Position numbers and translations under genes: made by a program. The notes beneath the pieces were generated by a model, which did no database searches, was not told the DNA's origin, and was given only the letters and a program-made list of their open reading frames with translations. DNA of 64,000 nt from a virus. Shown one piece after another: positions 1 through 7,976 of the stretch (position 1 is the stretch's first letter; each line of letters opens with the position of its first letter). The stretch lies in the IMG/VR virus record IMGVR_UViG_3300037606_000123, positions 59,032 through 123,031 of that record; one strand, written 5' to 3'.

Positions 1-52
1 ATAATAATGTTATTATTTTTTAGTTTTTATTTTTTTAATTCAAATAATTTAT

Positions 53-60
53 TATCTTTG
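53..60 (+). promoter_or_regulatory. Host-like promoter -7 element (TATCTTTG)
   Basis: The octamer TATCTTTG matches the Bacteroidetes -7 consensus TAnnTTTG and lies 27 bases before the first complete gene. No clear -33 TTTG is visible upstream. The same octamer recurs at 4642. The assignment is by consensus only. Confidence 0.5.
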
Positions 61-87
61 TAATGTTCAATTAATAAATATAAAAAA

Positions 88-1170
88 ATGTCACAAAAAA
101 TTTCACAAAAAGATATAGTGTTTGATTTTTTAAAAACTGTATCACCAACACAATCATCTTTATCTGTATGGGAAGAGTTTGAAACAGCTAATCCAGGGTT
201 TAATAAAAAAAATTATAGTTTTTATAGAAATCAAGCAATAAATGATGGGATATATGTACAAGTTAAAAAAAGACTTGTAACTGATATAAATACATTAAAA
301 GTATTTAACGAAAAAGAATTAGTTGTTAAAACAATTAATCTTGATACTATTGATCCTGCAAAATTTAAAGCAATACCAACAGGTACACCATTTGATAAAA
401 TTGCATCTAAGCGTTTAGGAATAATGCCTGGAACTGCATATATGATTACAGGTGAATCTGGTGCAGGTAAAACAACTGTATCTACAAATATTGCAGATTA
501 TTTAAAAGAAAACAATGAAGGATATACTGCGGGATTTATTTCAGGTGAAATGGATGAAAATGATTGGACAGAAGAATGTTTAGACAATCCAAGATTAGCT
601 GATTTAGAAACTGTATTTTTATTAGATTATTTAGATGCTTCAAATTATGTTGAAATTTTAGTTGAAAGTTTATCAAAATGGAATTTTGTAATTCTTGATT
701 CGTTTGAAGTTGTAATTGATCAATTAAAAGATATAAAAGGTTGGACTGCAAAAAAAGCAGAAGCAGAATTAATTAATATGCTCAGAAAAGCAGCAGCAGA
801 ATCTAATTGTACAGTTCTTGCAATTCAACAATATACAAAAGGTGGTACATTTGTTGGGTCTAATAAAATCAAACACTTATTAACAGGAATGATTTTTGTT
901 AGATTTGATAAACACGGAGATCGTTATATCGAATTTGTTAAAAACCGTCGAGGTGGACATATGATAGGAAAACATATGTATTTTACTAAAAATAAAGAAA
1001 CAGGTAGAATTGAATTTGATGATTTACGATTTGAAAATGATGCAGCTTTAGTATCTTTTAATCAAGATGAAGCTACAAAAATTCAAGAAGAAGTTGGTAT
1101 CTTTGATGATTTAATTATGTTACAAGCAGAAGCGGCACAAAAACGTAGAGAAGAATTATTAGCAATTTAA
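88..1170 (+). CDS. RecA-superfamily ATPase (UvsX/RadA/DnaB-like)
   Basis: This is a P-loop ATPase of the RecA fold, expected to act on DNA in recombination or replication. The Walker A motif GESGAGKTT lies at residues 122-130 and a Walker B-like strand (VILDS) at about 200-205. A Gln-containing loop (AIQQYTKGG) follows. A KNRRGG stretch at 285-290 resembles the KNRFG motif of RadA. About 110 residues precede the ATPase core and may form a DNA-binding or winged-helix domain. In T4-like phages this role is filled by UvsX or the gp41 helicase, but I cannot tell which this is; RadA-like is the closest reading. Start: ATG after an A-rich leader with no Shine-Dalgarno, downstream of a TAnnTTTG element. 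The C-terminus (after 330) is helical and charged. The fold is fairly sure and the exact role is not. Confidence 0.75.
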   Translation: MSQKISQKDIVFDFLKTVSPTQSSLSVWEEFETANPGFNKKNYSFYRNQAINDGIYVQVKKRLVTDINTLKVFNEKELVVKTINLDTIDPAKFKAIPTGTPFDKIASKRLGIMPGTAYMITGESGAGKTTVSTNIADYLKENNEGYTAGFISGEMDENDWTEECLDNPRLADLETVFLLDYLDASNYVEILVESLSKWNFVILDSFEVVIDQLKDIKGWTAKKAEAELINMLRKAAAESNCTVLAIQQYTKGGTFVGSNKIKHLLTGMIFVRFDKHGDRYIEFVKNRRGGHMIGKHMYFTKNKETGRIEFDDLRFENDAALVSFNQDEATKIQEEVGIFDDLIMLQAEAAQKRREELLAI

Positions 1171-1211
1171 AAATAATTAATAAAATATTTTTTTTATTAA
1201 AAAAGAATTAC

Positions 1212-1219
1212 TATATTTG
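1212..1219 (+). promoter_or_regulatory. Host-like promoter -7 element (TATATTTG)
   Basis: TATATTTG fits the Bacteroidetes TAnnTTTG element and lies 37 bases before the next start codon. Two T4-late-like TATAAATA octamers (1228-1235 and 1244-1251) lie between it and the gene, so both host-type and late-type initiation are conceivable. Such A/T octamers are common by chance in this genome. Confidence 0.4.
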
Positions 1220-1256
1220 TTAAACAATATAAATAAATAATTATATAAATAATATT

Positions 1257-2396
1257 ATGGCACAATCAAAATTAAATAGTACAAACGTTTCACAAGAACA
1301 GTATAATGAATTTAAAGAAAAAGCATTAAATCATTCGATTGTTAGACGTGTTATTTCATTCAAGGATTTAACATTAATAAGCGATAGTATTATCGAGTAT
1401 AGTGGTGTGCAATTTCAAATGACAGAAAATGCATTTAAATCATTAGTGAAAATATTAGGTTTATCTAATGGTGTAATGGAAACAATTACAAAACAATTAG
1501 GTGAATCAGTAACAAATAAATTGTTATCAATGATGAAAGTTGCAATGAGTAGCGATACATCAAAAAATACAATTTGTATTTTAGTAGATAAAAAAACAAG
1601 TAAAATAGTTGGATTTAGTAAATCAGCTCAATCAATTTTATCAAACAACGCATATTTTACATTGTTTGAACAAACAATGAATAACCATACAGGAATGCAC
1701 ATTAAAAATATGGGTATTACTGAAAATGGAAATATTGAAATTTCTGTTTTAAATGACAATTGGGAATTTAATGTTGGGGGATTGAGTGATGAATATTTTA
1801 AATCTGGTTTAGTATTTATTAATACACCAGATTCAACAATTATTAATCCATTTAACGAACGTCTAGTTTGTACTAATGGTATGGTTGTTTCTGATAATGG
1901 TTTGTCATTAATCCTTAAAAATGGAGATGCAAATTCTATAAGTGGTTTCTTTGATGCTGTTCGTAATTTAAGTGGTACAATTAATTTTGAAAAAGAATTT
2001 AAAAATCGTATCATTAAAATGATGGACACAAAAGCATCATACGGCGAAGTTCTTAGTGTTAGAAAAAATGTTGAATACCACGTTTCAAATATTAGTCACC
2101 CTGATGTAAGAGCAAGCGTAGAACAATTTATTCCAACACAATATATTCATCGTTCATTTTTAGATCAAAAAGTGGATATTTATAAAATTGATAGTAAGAA
2201 TTATGCGAAAATTAACACGATGTTAACGGTTTGGGATTTAGTAAATAGATTGACAGATTTATCATCACATCCTGTTAAATACGGTTTTGAACTACAACAC
2301 GGAAATAGTTCTATTTTTGAATTACAAAAAGCGGCTGGTAATTTATCATTTAAAAAGCAATACGATTTAGAATGTGCGGTTAAACAAATTTTCTAA
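1257..2396 (+). CDS. DUF932-like phage protein
   Basis: A soluble protein of 379 residues with no membrane segment. The stretch NPFNERLVCTNGMV near residues 198-211 resembles the conserved core of DUF932 (phage/plasmid-like) proteins, which often have an RVVCxN-type motif. The function of that family is not established. The N-terminal half carries short helical segments, and the rest has mixed alpha/beta composition. It is preceded by host-like and late-like promoter octamers and followed by a strong terminator at 2418, so it is probably a single-gene transcript. The family link is tentative and rests on one motif. Confidence 0.45.
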   Translation: MAQSKLNSTNVSQEQYNEFKEKALNHSIVRRVISFKDLTLISDSIIEYSGVQFQMTENAFKSLVKILGLSNGVMETITKQLGESVTNKLLSMMKVAMSSDTSKNTICILVDKKTSKIVGFSKSAQSILSNNAYFTLFEQTMNNHTGMHIKNMGITENGNIEISVLNDNWEFNVGGLSDEYFKSGLVFINTPDSTIINPFNERLVCTNGMVVSDNGLSLILKNGDANSISGFFDAVRNLSGTINFEKEFKNRIIKMMDTKASYGEVLSVRKNVEYHVSNISHPDVRASVEQFIPTQYIHRSFLDQKVDIYKIDSKNYAKINTMLTVWDLVNRLTDLSSHPVKYGFELQHGNSSIFELQKAAGNLSFKKQYDLECAVKQIF

Positions 2397-2417
2397 ATAT
2401 TATTAGTTGAACAATTA

Positions 2418-2448
2418 AACCTATTAAGAAATTAATAGGTTTTTTTTA
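2418..2448 (+). terminator. Intrinsic terminator
   Basis: The inverted repeat AACCTATTAA / TTAATAGGTT with a short loop is followed by eight T residues, directly after the DUF932-like gene. Confidence 0.85.
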
Positions 2449-2479
2449 TATATATAATATATAAAAAAAACGTAATAAT

Positions 2480-3187
2480 ATGCATCAAAAAAATTTAACA
2501 CCAATACAAGATGGTGAAATTGTTAAATTACAAAAACCTTTAAATAATACATTTTCTGATCATGTTAAAAATAATGATGGAATTGTATTGGCCACATGCG
2601 ATAATTGTAAAGCTGAAAATGTTAATATTGAAGATCACATATGTAAAACATTAGTTACATTACCTAATCCATCAGATATGGTTACAACTATAGAAAATTT
2701 TAAAAAAATAATAAAAGAAAATATGTTTACAACAAGAAAAGAATTTATTAATTCATTAAATGAAAATTCAAACAATACAGAATTAAAAACATTAGAAGAC
2801 AATATGTATTTTGTGATTAAATCATCGGAATTACGAATTACTAAAAATTCATATAATGATGGTGAAACTGGTGAAACTACACACAGTGATACTGGTTTAG
2901 AAAAAAAACAATATAAAAACGTACAAGAAATTTTAGATCAAATAGATAGTCGTCTTACAAGTGATAGTTTAACTATTATGGATGATAGAATTATTTGTAG
3001 TTATTTAGGTGGAATGTCTGATGATAATAATTATGTTGCAACTGATTCATTAAAATACAATCAATGGAAAAATGATGAATTAGAATTGTACACATTTGAT
3101 TATGATATAGTTATTGAAATTGTAGTTAAAACTAATTATACATCTCAAGATTTATCTAATTTATTAGGTATTGCAAATTATGATTAA
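2480..3187 (+). CDS. Hypothetical protein with zinc-knuckle-like N-terminus
   Basis: I do not recognise a family. Residues 40-56 contain a CxxC...HxC arrangement (CDNCKAENVNIEDHIC) that could bind zinc. Starting at Met67 is a stretch MVTTIENFKKIIKEN that closely matches the candidate capsid-targeting leader found at the start of seven other proteins in this window. Here it is internal, so either the protein is a fusion or translation can also begin at 2678. The remainder is acidic and soluble. It is followed after 18 bases by the next gene and probably co-transcribed with the two genes downstream, which carry related leader-like motifs. Confidence 0.55.
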   Translation: MHQKNLTPIQDGEIVKLQKPLNNTFSDHVKNNDGIVLATCDNCKAENVNIEDHICKTLVTLPNPSDMVTTIENFKKIIKENMFTTRKEFINSLNENSNNTELKTLEDNMYFVIKSSELRITKNSYNDGETGETTHSDTGLEKKQYKNVQEILDQIDSRLTSDSLTIMDDRIICSYLGGMSDDNNYVATDSLKYNQWKNDELELYTFDYDIVIEIVVKTNYTSQDLSNLLGIANYD

Positions 3188-3205
3188 TAAATAAATAAAT
3201 TAGAT

Positions 3206-3859
3206 ATGAAAGAATATATATTTTTAAGATATGCAAATCAACCTAATCCACAAGTTACTGAGGTATTGGTAAATAGTATAGTTAAACAAGGTGCAAAACC
3301 TTTTTTTACATCATTACCTGGTGTTATGATTACATCGTTTAAAAGTGATTTAACTGAAAGTGAAATACGTGGAAAATTAGATATTTTAGATATTTTATAT
3401 GATATAGTAGAAAAGAAAAATATTGTTGTAGATAGTCCTACAAGTACTAATACAACAACAACAAATAGTAAAGAAGAATTACAACGTGAAATGGATGCAG
3501 CAGTAGAATCTGAAGATTATGAAAAAGCTGCAACATTAAGAAATAAGATTGAGCAATTATATGGTCCAAATGAATCATTAATTTTAAATTTTAATTTTTT
3601 TAAATACCTTAAAGAAAATATGTCAACAGAATTATCAGTTGAACGTAAGATTGAAATATTAGCTGAATTATCTGAATGGTCTGGTGGTTATGATCCAACA
3701 GAAATGTCGTTTGATCCTAATTATAGTGATGATAGTGATGATAATGAAACACTTAATCAATACATTGAAAATTATATTTTACAAGATGAAGTAGAATTAG
3801 TTACAGATTGGTTTGTTGATTTACAGAATGGTGCTGATGATATAAAAAAATATCAATAA
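3206..3859 (+). CDS. Hypothetical protein with UVR motif
   Basis: Residues about 93-120 (LQREMDAAVESEDYEKAATL...) match the UVR motif, a short helical hairpin used for protein-protein contact in UvrB/UvrC, ClpC and McsA. No nuclease or helicase domain is present, so it is not a repair enzyme by itself. A Thr/Ser/Asn-rich linker precedes the motif. After it, residues about 128-142 (ILNFNFFKYLKENMST) resemble the F-[KR]-x-x-[LI]-x-E pattern of the candidate capsid-targeting leader. The C-terminal 70 residues are very acidic. The next gene starts 2 bases after the stop, which implies coupled translation. The function is unknown, and a scaffold or adaptor is possible. Confidence 0.6.
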   Translation: MKEYIFLRYANQPNPQVTEVLVNSIVKQGAKPFFTSLPGVMITSFKSDLTESEIRGKLDILDILYDIVEKKNIVVDSPTSTNTTTTNSKEELQREMDAAVESEDYEKAATLRNKIEQLYGPNESLILNFNFFKYLKENMSTELSVERKIEILAELSEWSGGYDPTEMSFDPNYSDDSDDNETLNQYIENYILQDEVELVTDWFVDLQNGADDIKKYQ

Positions 3860-3861
3860 TT

Positions 3862-4617
3862 ATGATAACAAATATTAATGAGTTTAAAGTATACTTAAAT
3901 GAAAATGTTGATATGTCAACATTTTCAATCATACAAAGAAGTGATGGAATAATATCTAAATATGGTCAAGAAAATAATTTAGATATAGATGATTGTATTG
4001 AAAATTTAATATATTATAATATTATATCTGATAATTATACAGAAGACGAATTACGTATATTATTAAATAATTTAAAATTAAATCAAACACACACATTTGG
4101 TTCTAGATGGACACAAACAGAAGTCACAAAAACACATTCTAATGATACATTATTAGAAAATGTACGTATTCCACAAGAAGTTGAATTAAAGTTTGGTGTG
4201 AAGTATAAAAACATCAATTGGAATGATTTAAATCTTATTAATGTTGGTGTCTATGGTGATACTGTATTTTACGGTATTCAAATACCAGGGGAGAATAATA
4301 AATACAATAAAGGAATTATTGTTGATCTTAAAAATGAAGATGAATTAAATCGTATTGATATAATGATGGATTTTAATTTACAAGGTTTAGGATTAGGATA
4401 TAAAATTTATAAAAAAATTATAGAACAAACTGGACACATTTATTCATTATTTAATAAAAGAGTTAATGATGATGCTATTCCTAAAATTTGGGAAAAATTA
4501 AAAAACGATTCTGATATTGAAGTACATTCAAACAAAGATGGTGAAATAGCAATTTGGAAAAACATGAATGATAATGAATTAAAAAATAATTTAATTTCTA
4601 AAATAAATAACAAATAA
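3862..4617 (+). CDS. GNAT-like protein with candidate capsid-targeting leader
   Basis: The protein begins MITNINEFKVYLNE|N, the shared leader seen in several genes here and similar to the T4 internal-protein leader MKTYQEFIAE|A. Cleavage after LNE would fit the T4 gp21 rule (L/I)xE. The C-terminal third contains LQGLGLGYKIYKKI (about residues 173-186), which looks like the acetyl-CoA-binding motif A of GNAT acetyltransferases (Q/RxxGxG/A), with a preceding strand and a following helix. The acceptor is unknown. I infer an enzyme carried in the virion and injected. The leader match is clear and the GNAT call is moderate. It is the last gene before a terminator/tRNA region. Confidence 0.6.
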   Translation: MITNINEFKVYLNENVDMSTFSIIQRSDGIISKYGQENNLDIDDCIENLIYYNIISDNYTEDELRILLNNLKLNQTHTFGSRWTQTEVTKTHSNDTLLENVRIPQEVELKFGVKYKNINWNDLNLINVGVYGDTVFYGIQIPGENNKYNKGIIVDLKNEDELNRIDIMMDFNLQGLGLGYKIYKKIIEQTGHIYSLFNKRVNDDAIPKIWEKLKNDSDIEVHSNKDGEIAIWKNMNDNELKNNLISKINNK

Positions 4618-4702
4618 TTTTTATATTAAATTAATTATTAATATCTTTGTAAAGAATTTAATAAAGGAGTAAACTTTTTTAATATATAACAATATAATAA
4701 AC

Positions 4703-4780
4703 ATGAAAAGAATTTTAAACATACAAGCAGTTATAGGTCAAGCCGGGAGAAATCTACCGACTCAGAATTTGTATTGTTAA
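4703..4780 (+). CDS. Possible 25-residue leader peptide
   Basis: A short frame beginning MKRILNIQAVIGQAGRN and ending ...NLYC, started by ATG after an AT-rich spacer. It lies entirely inside the candidate leader RNA, upstream of the terminator. The second unit at 5538 has a similar short frame ending YNC. It may be a true leader peptide or only incidental to an RNA structure. Confidence 0.3.
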   Translation: MKRILNIQAVIGQAGRNLPTQNLYC

Positions 4781-4805
4781 TTTTTAAATATTTAACTACT
4801 ACTAA

Positions 4806-4838
4806 AACCTGAGTCAATTTGATTCAGGTTTTTTTTAT
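4806..4838 (+). terminator. Intrinsic terminator upstream of tRNA-Gly
   Basis: AAACCTGAGTC / GATTCAGGTTT stem with one G-T pair and an 8-T tail. It ends 8 bases before the tRNA-Gly gene. Upstream bases 4759-4765 can compete for its 5' arm. Confidence 0.8.
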
Positions 4839-4845
4839 TTATAAT

Positions 4846-4916
4846 GCAAGATATAGCTTAATGATAAAGCGCCACACTTCCAATGTGGAGACGGAGTTTG
4901 ATTCTCATATTTTGCT
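4846..4916 (+). tRNA. tRNA-Gly (anticodon TCC), degenerate T arm
   Basis: Acceptor GCAAGAT pairs with ATTTTGC (one G-T). The anticodon stem CCACA/TGTGG encloses loop CTTCCAA with anticodon TCC, which reads GGA. The T stem CGGAG/CTCAT has two mismatches and the T loop is TTTGATT rather than TTCRANY, so the gene is slightly degenerate. CCA is not encoded. Confidence 0.75.
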
Positions 4917-4930
4917 CTAAATTATAATAT

Positions 4931-5002
4931 GCACCATTAATTCAATGGTAGAGTAAATGTCTTATATACATTCGGTCATAGGTTCGATTCCTATATGGTG
5001 CA
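4931..5002 (+). tRNA. tRNA-Ile (anticodon TAT)
   Basis: A perfect 7-bp acceptor (GCACCAT/ATGGTGC), D stem ATTC/GAGT, anticodon stem AATGT/ACATT with loop CTTATAT, and T stem ATAGG/CCTAT with loop TTCGATT. The anticodon TAT reads ATA, a codon used heavily in this AT-rich genome and often poorly served by hosts. Confidence 0.85.
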
Positions 5003-5018
5003 CAAATAAAAAAATAAC

Positions 5019-5091
5019 GGGTTGATGTTGAAGATGGCTATCATAACGGTTTTGCAAATCGTTGTCCTGGGTTCAAGTCCCAGTCGATCCA
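5019..5091 (+). tRNA. tRNA-Ala (anticodon TGC)
   Basis: Acceptor GGGTTGA/TCGATCC contains a G-T wobble at the third pair, matching the G3:U70 identity element of tRNA-Ala. The anticodon stem ACGGT/ATCGT leaves loop TTTGCAA with anticodon TGC. The T stem CTGGG/CCCAG is perfect. A Cys (GCA) reading would need a badly mismatched anticodon stem, so Ala is preferred. The D stem has one mismatch. Confidence 0.75.
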
Positions 5092-5139
5092 AAATGTTTT
5101 TATTATTTAATATATAATAAAAACAAATATAAATTAAAC

Positions 5140-5532
5140 ATGAATCAAAGATATTTTAAAATAACAGCAAATGATGTAAATGACGCAAAACAATTAAAAA
5201 CAATATTACTAACAAAAAAGTTTTATCCAGAAACAACATCAACACCACCATTACCAGCAACAGTAACTGGAGGGTTTGATTACAGAAAATTGTTTCTTGT
5301 TATAGAAATTCAAAATGATGGTATTATTGTATTGACTAGATCAGAATATACTGTTGCACAATTTAATGTAAATGTAATACCAACATTAGATTGGACAACA
5401 AGATATAATTTATCTTTAGCACCAACAATTACATCATTACCAGAATATACAGAATATCGTAATGGTAAAAATACAACAACTTCAATACATGCGTTTTTAA
5501 ACTATGATTACACTTTAACAAATAATAAATAA
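5140..5532 (+). CDS. Hypothetical protein (130 residues)
   Basis: I do not recognise a family. The open frame extends upstream to 5062 but would overlap the tRNA-Ala gene, so the ATG at 5140 (MNQRYFKITAND...) is chosen; it follows TTTAATATATAATAAAAAC, the AT-rich block seen before many starts here. The protein is small, soluble and rich in Thr and Tyr. A beta-strand-rich composition suggests a compact domain. It lies between tRNA genes and may be a late or structural accessory. There is no evidence for a function. Confidence 0.6.
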   Translation: MNQRYFKITANDVNDAKQLKTILLTKKFYPETTSTPPLPATVTGGFDYRKLFLVIEIQNDGIIVLTRSEYTVAQFNVNVIPTLDWTTRYNLSLAPTITSLPEYTEYRNGKNTTTSIHAFLNYDYTLTNNK

Positions 5533-5537
5533 TTAAA

Positions 5538-5655
5538 ATGAAAAAAACAAATAAATACCAGCAAAATAACTTACAACAATTATATAATTGTTGACAGAAA
5601 TTGTATTATTAAAATTTTTACAAAAGTCTGTTAATATTAATTAACAGACTTTTTT
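5538..5655 (+). ncRNA. Second candidate leader RNA with short peptide frame, upstream of tRNA-Gln
   Basis: It opens with an 18-codon frame (MKKTNKYQQNNLQQLYNC, 5538-5594). A perfect palindrome ACAATTATATAATTGT (about 5576-5591) follows, then a CAGAAATTGTATTATTAA segment like the one at 4763-4780, then a strong terminator. Bases ACAGA at 5594-5598 can pair with TCTGT in the terminator 5' arm. The architecture parallels the unit at 4642. The function is unknown. Confidence 0.35.
5624..5655 (+). terminator. Intrinsic terminator abutting tRNA-Gln
   Basis: AAGTCTGTTAAT / ATTAACAGACTT stem with a run of Ts, ending 2 bases before the tRNA-Gln gene. The tRNA therefore needs read-through or a promoter within this element. 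Confidence 0.85.
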
Positions 5656-5657
5656 AT

Positions 5658-5729
5658 TGTCCTATAGTGAAATTGGCATCACACGTCCCTTTGAAGGATG
5701 TATTTCAGGTTCGAATCCTGATTGGACAA
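5658..5729 (+). tRNA. tRNA-Gln (anticodon TTG)
   Basis: Acceptor TGTCCTA/TTGGACA has one T-T mismatch and the U1:A72 pair typical of tRNA-Gln. The anticodon stem CGTCC/GGATG encloses CTTTGAA with anticodon TTG, which reads CAA. The T stem TCAGG/CCTGA with loop TTCGAAT is perfect. Confidence 0.85.
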
Positions 5730-5753
5730 CAACAAAAACACTAAAACACTAAA

Positions 5754-6050
5754 ATGAAATTAATTAAAACAAATAAAAATAATAATTTATATGAAATTGT
5801 ATATTATTATATTCTAAGAAAAAATATTTATATTTTTACAGATAAACCAAATGATTTAATGATAATGCGAAAACATAAAGTAAGTTGTAATTATGATGAA
5901 TTATCTTCATTATATACATTAACTAGTTTTGATAGTAGTAATAATTTAATAATCATAGACACAAATTTAATTGATGCTATAGATAGATATAAAGAAGCAT
6001 TTAGATTATCATTAAGTATTAAAAATATTTATAGTATAAAAACACAATAA
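5754..6050 (+). CDS. Hypothetical protein (98 residues)
   Basis: A small soluble protein with no recognised domain. It is basic at the N-terminus and rich in Asn, Ile and Tyr, as is usual for this genome. It starts 24 bases after the tRNA-Gln gene and may be read through from it. No membrane segment or metal-binding motif is visible. Confidence 0.5.
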   Translation: MKLIKTNKNNNLYEIVYYYILRKNIYIFTDKPNDLMIMRKHKVSCNYDELSSLYTLTSFDSSNNLIIIDTNLIDAIDRYKEAFRLSLSIKNIYSIKTQ

Positions 6051-6102
6051 TTTTTTATTATTCATATTATAACCATATTATTGTATAAATAAAAAAATTA
6101 TT

Positions 6103-6540
6103 ATGTTTGAATCAGAAATGTTTAAAAGTATATTAAAAAATATACCTAATATTATTGCAGAAGAAATAAAAAAAATAGATATTGAAGTTGAATTAAATAA
6201 ATTAAAAGATTTATATAATTCAACAACAAAAGAAACTTCGAAAGAAGAACCAAAAGAAACATCTAAAACAGAAGAAAAAACAAATGTAATTGTTACTGAA
6301 CCTGATGATTTAGGTAAATATGAAATTATATGTGAAATGCCTGGTATTTCTAAAAAAAATATAAGTGTTCAATTGAATAAAGGTGTTTTAAGTATTGATG
6401 CAGAACAAAACATTAAAAAATTCAATTATGAATTTATTGTTAATGATAATAAAATTTTACATGTTGAATTAAAATTAGGTATTTTAACAATTAAACTTCA
6501 AGAAATGTGTGCTACAATTGTTAATGTTGTAATTAATTAA
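6103..6540 (+). CDS. Small heat-shock protein (Hsp20 / alpha-crystallin)
   Basis: An ATP-independent chaperone that holds unfolding proteins. Residues about 66-145 form an alpha-crystallin domain: YEIICEMPGISKKNISV resembles the conserved start of that domain, and ELKLGILTIKL resembles the A-x-x-x-n-GvL-x-I-x-l signature. The N-terminal 65 residues are helical and contain a Lys/Glu/Thr linker. Hsp20 genes are well known in T4-like cyanophages, where they may assist capsid or tail assembly. A TATAAATA octamer lies at 6084-6091, 12 bases before the ATG, so expression may be late. The next gene begins 7 bases downstream. Confidence 0.85.
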   Translation: MFESEMFKSILKNIPNIIAEEIKKIDIEVELNKLKDLYNSTTKETSKEEPKETSKTEEKTNVIVTEPDDLGKYEIICEMPGISKKNISVQLNKGVLSIDAEQNIKKFNYEFIVNDNKILHVELKLGILTIKLQEMCATIVNVVIN

Positions 6541-6547
6541 TTAATTA

Positions 6548-7102
6548 ATGAAAAAATTTGTTATTTTTGATTTAGAAGCTACATGTTATGATAATCGTAC
6601 AGATGAAAAAAAACCTGATGATTTTGTAAATGAAATTATAGAAATTGGTGCCGTTAAACTAGATGTGACAGGAAAAGAAATTGATCGGTTTAGTAAATTT
6701 GCACAACCTACATCATTTCCAACACTTTCTAAATTCTGTACAGAATTAACAACCATAACACAAGAAGATATTGATGGTGCTGATAATTTAAAATTTATAT
6801 TACAAGAATTTATGAATTGGTGTCATAATTGTACATTAATTAGTTGGGGACATTATGATAAAAAACAATTATCGAATGACCTTCTTAGTAACGGTTTGAA
6901 ATATTATTTAGATCATTTAGATGATCATCATTCTTTAAAGCATTTACATGCTAAATGGAATAATTTAAAACAAAAGAGTGGTATTGGTATGTCAAAAGCA
7001 TTACAAATGGAAGGGTTTAAATTAGATGGAACACACCATAGAGGTATTGATGATGCAATAAACATCACAAAAATTTTTAAAAAATATATACACAAATTTT
7101 AA
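6548..7102 (+). CDS. DnaQ-like 3'-5' exonuclease (DEDDh)
   Basis: Exo I motif FDLEAT (Asp8, Glu10) and Exo III motif HRGIDDA near residues 163-169 mark a DEDDh exonuclease. It resembles the ERI1/exonuclease-T branch, which trims single-stranded RNA or DNA. The length of 184 residues fits a stand-alone domain. The phage DNA polymerase has its own exonuclease domain, so this enzyme probably serves RNA processing or DNA repair. It is co-transcribed with the preceding Hsp20 gene. Confidence in the family is high; the substrate is unknown. Confidence 0.85.
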   Translation: MKKFVIFDLEATCYDNRTDEKKPDDFVNEIIEIGAVKLDVTGKEIDRFSKFAQPTSFPTLSKFCTELTTITQEDIDGADNLKFILQEFMNWCHNCTLISWGHYDKKQLSNDLLSNGLKYYLDHLDDHHSLKHLHAKWNNLKQKSGIGMSKALQMEGFKLDGTHHRGIDDAINITKIFKKYIHKF

Positions 7103-7124
7103 ATTACTATAAATATTGAATAGT

Positions 7125-7976
7125 ATGGAAAATATAACATGTTTAAAACATAAACCCTATGATAATTTTAAGGTGTACCATCCAGATGGCACATTAATGT
7201 TTTTTTGTTCACATAGAAAAGTTAATTGGTATGTTAAAAATAATTTAGGTATTTTTTTAAATGATAAAGAATTAAAATTAACTTTTATACCTGGTGGATA
7301 TGGTGATCCAATATCAATATTAAAAGGTAGAAGTAATGCTTGTGTTGTTAATAATTCAATTAACGATTTAACTAAACACCACGTTGTTCCTACACAATTT
7401 AGAAAACATTTCAAATTAAAATATAAAGATAAAAATTCATTTGATTTATGTGTTTTAAATAGAAAAATACATGATGAATATGAATTACATGCAAATGAAT
7501 TTAAAGATATATTATTAACTGATATTATTAATATTGATGATATTGATATTAATATATCATGGTATACAGCAAAAACAATTTATAATACAATAATAAAACA
7601 TTTTGATAAAATTCCACCGTCAAAACAAGTATATTTACAATTGAAATTTGATGGTTTATGTGATAAATATAACTTTGATATTGATAAATTTAAAAATGAA
7701 TTTTCTCCATATAGTACAAATAATAATAAAAAAATAATAAAACAAGTAGGGACAGAAAATTTAATTGTACTTTGGAAATTACATTTTTTAAAATATGCTC
7801 AACCTAAATTTTTACCGGATTGGTGGAAACCTAATTTATTAAAAATTATTAATAGAACAACCAGTAAAAATATATGTAAAACAGAATTAAAAGAAATTGA
7901 CATGGTAAAAAATAAAAAATTATTTAAATTAATATTAAAATATAACTTAGATGAAATCGCCAGTTTATACATATAA
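7125..7976 (+). CDS. HNH-endonuclease-like protein
   Basis: Residues 86-125 contain DLTKHHVVPTQFRKHF followed about 25 residues later by NRKIHDEYE. This looks like the His-His...His/Asn-His core of HNH nucleases (HHxxP...CxxCH) without the zinc cysteines. The ATG at 7125 is preferred to an upstream TTG; it lies 10 bases after TATAAATA (7108-7115). The C-terminal half is helical and Lys-rich. The last 26 bases overlap the SmpB gene in another frame. It could be a free-standing homing endonuclease or a DNA-processing nuclease. The family is likely and the role unknown. Confidence 0.6.
   Translation: MENITCLKHKPYDNFKVYHPDGTLMFFCSHRKVNWYVKNNLGIFLNDKELKLTFIPGGYGDPISILKGRSNACVVNNSINDLTKHHVVPTQFRKHFKLKYKDKNSFDLCVLNRKIHDEYELHANEFKDILLTDIINIDDIDINISWYTAKTIYNTIIKHFDKIPPSKQVYLQLKFDGLCDKYNFDIDKFKNEFSPYSTNNNKKIIKQVGTENLIVLWKLHFLKYAQPKFLPDWWKPNLLKIINRTTSKNICKTELKEIDMVKNKKLFKLILKYNLDEIASLYI

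Larger units (their letters stand above)
4642..4838 (+). ncRNA. Candidate leader RNA with alternative hairpins before the tRNA genes
   Basis: The unit starts with a host-like TATCTTTG (4642-4649) and a TTTTTTAATATATA stretch (4675-4688). It contains a 25-codon reading frame and a locally GC-rich segment (4738-4766). It ends in a terminator. The segment GACTCAG at 4759-4765 is complementary to CTGAGTC in the 5' arm of the terminator stem, so an antiterminator fold is possible. A similar arrangement occurs at 5538-5655, and both share a CAGAA(T/A)TTGTATT(G/A)TTAA-like core. It could be an attenuator, a stable RNA or a riboregulator. No known RNA family is recognised. Confidence 0.4.

Noticed and set aside
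1628-2029. Long minus-strand open frame inside the DUF932-like gene
   Set aside because: It lies wholly within a well-supported plus-strand gene and its translation shows no family features; it is a shadow frame.
4703-4838. Possible phage tmRNA to go with SmpB
   Set aside because: No tRNA-Ala-like acceptor ends or tag ending in Ala-Ala could be found around the short frame; it reads better as a leader/terminator unit.
5019-5091. Alternative reading of this tRNA as Cys (GCA)
   Set aside because: That frame of the anticodon loop leaves mismatches in the anticodon stem, and the acceptor has the G3:U70 pair of tRNA-Ala.
5062-5139. Upstream extension of the gene at 5140
   Set aside because: It would overlap the tRNA-Ala gene; the internal ATG has the usual AT-rich spacer.
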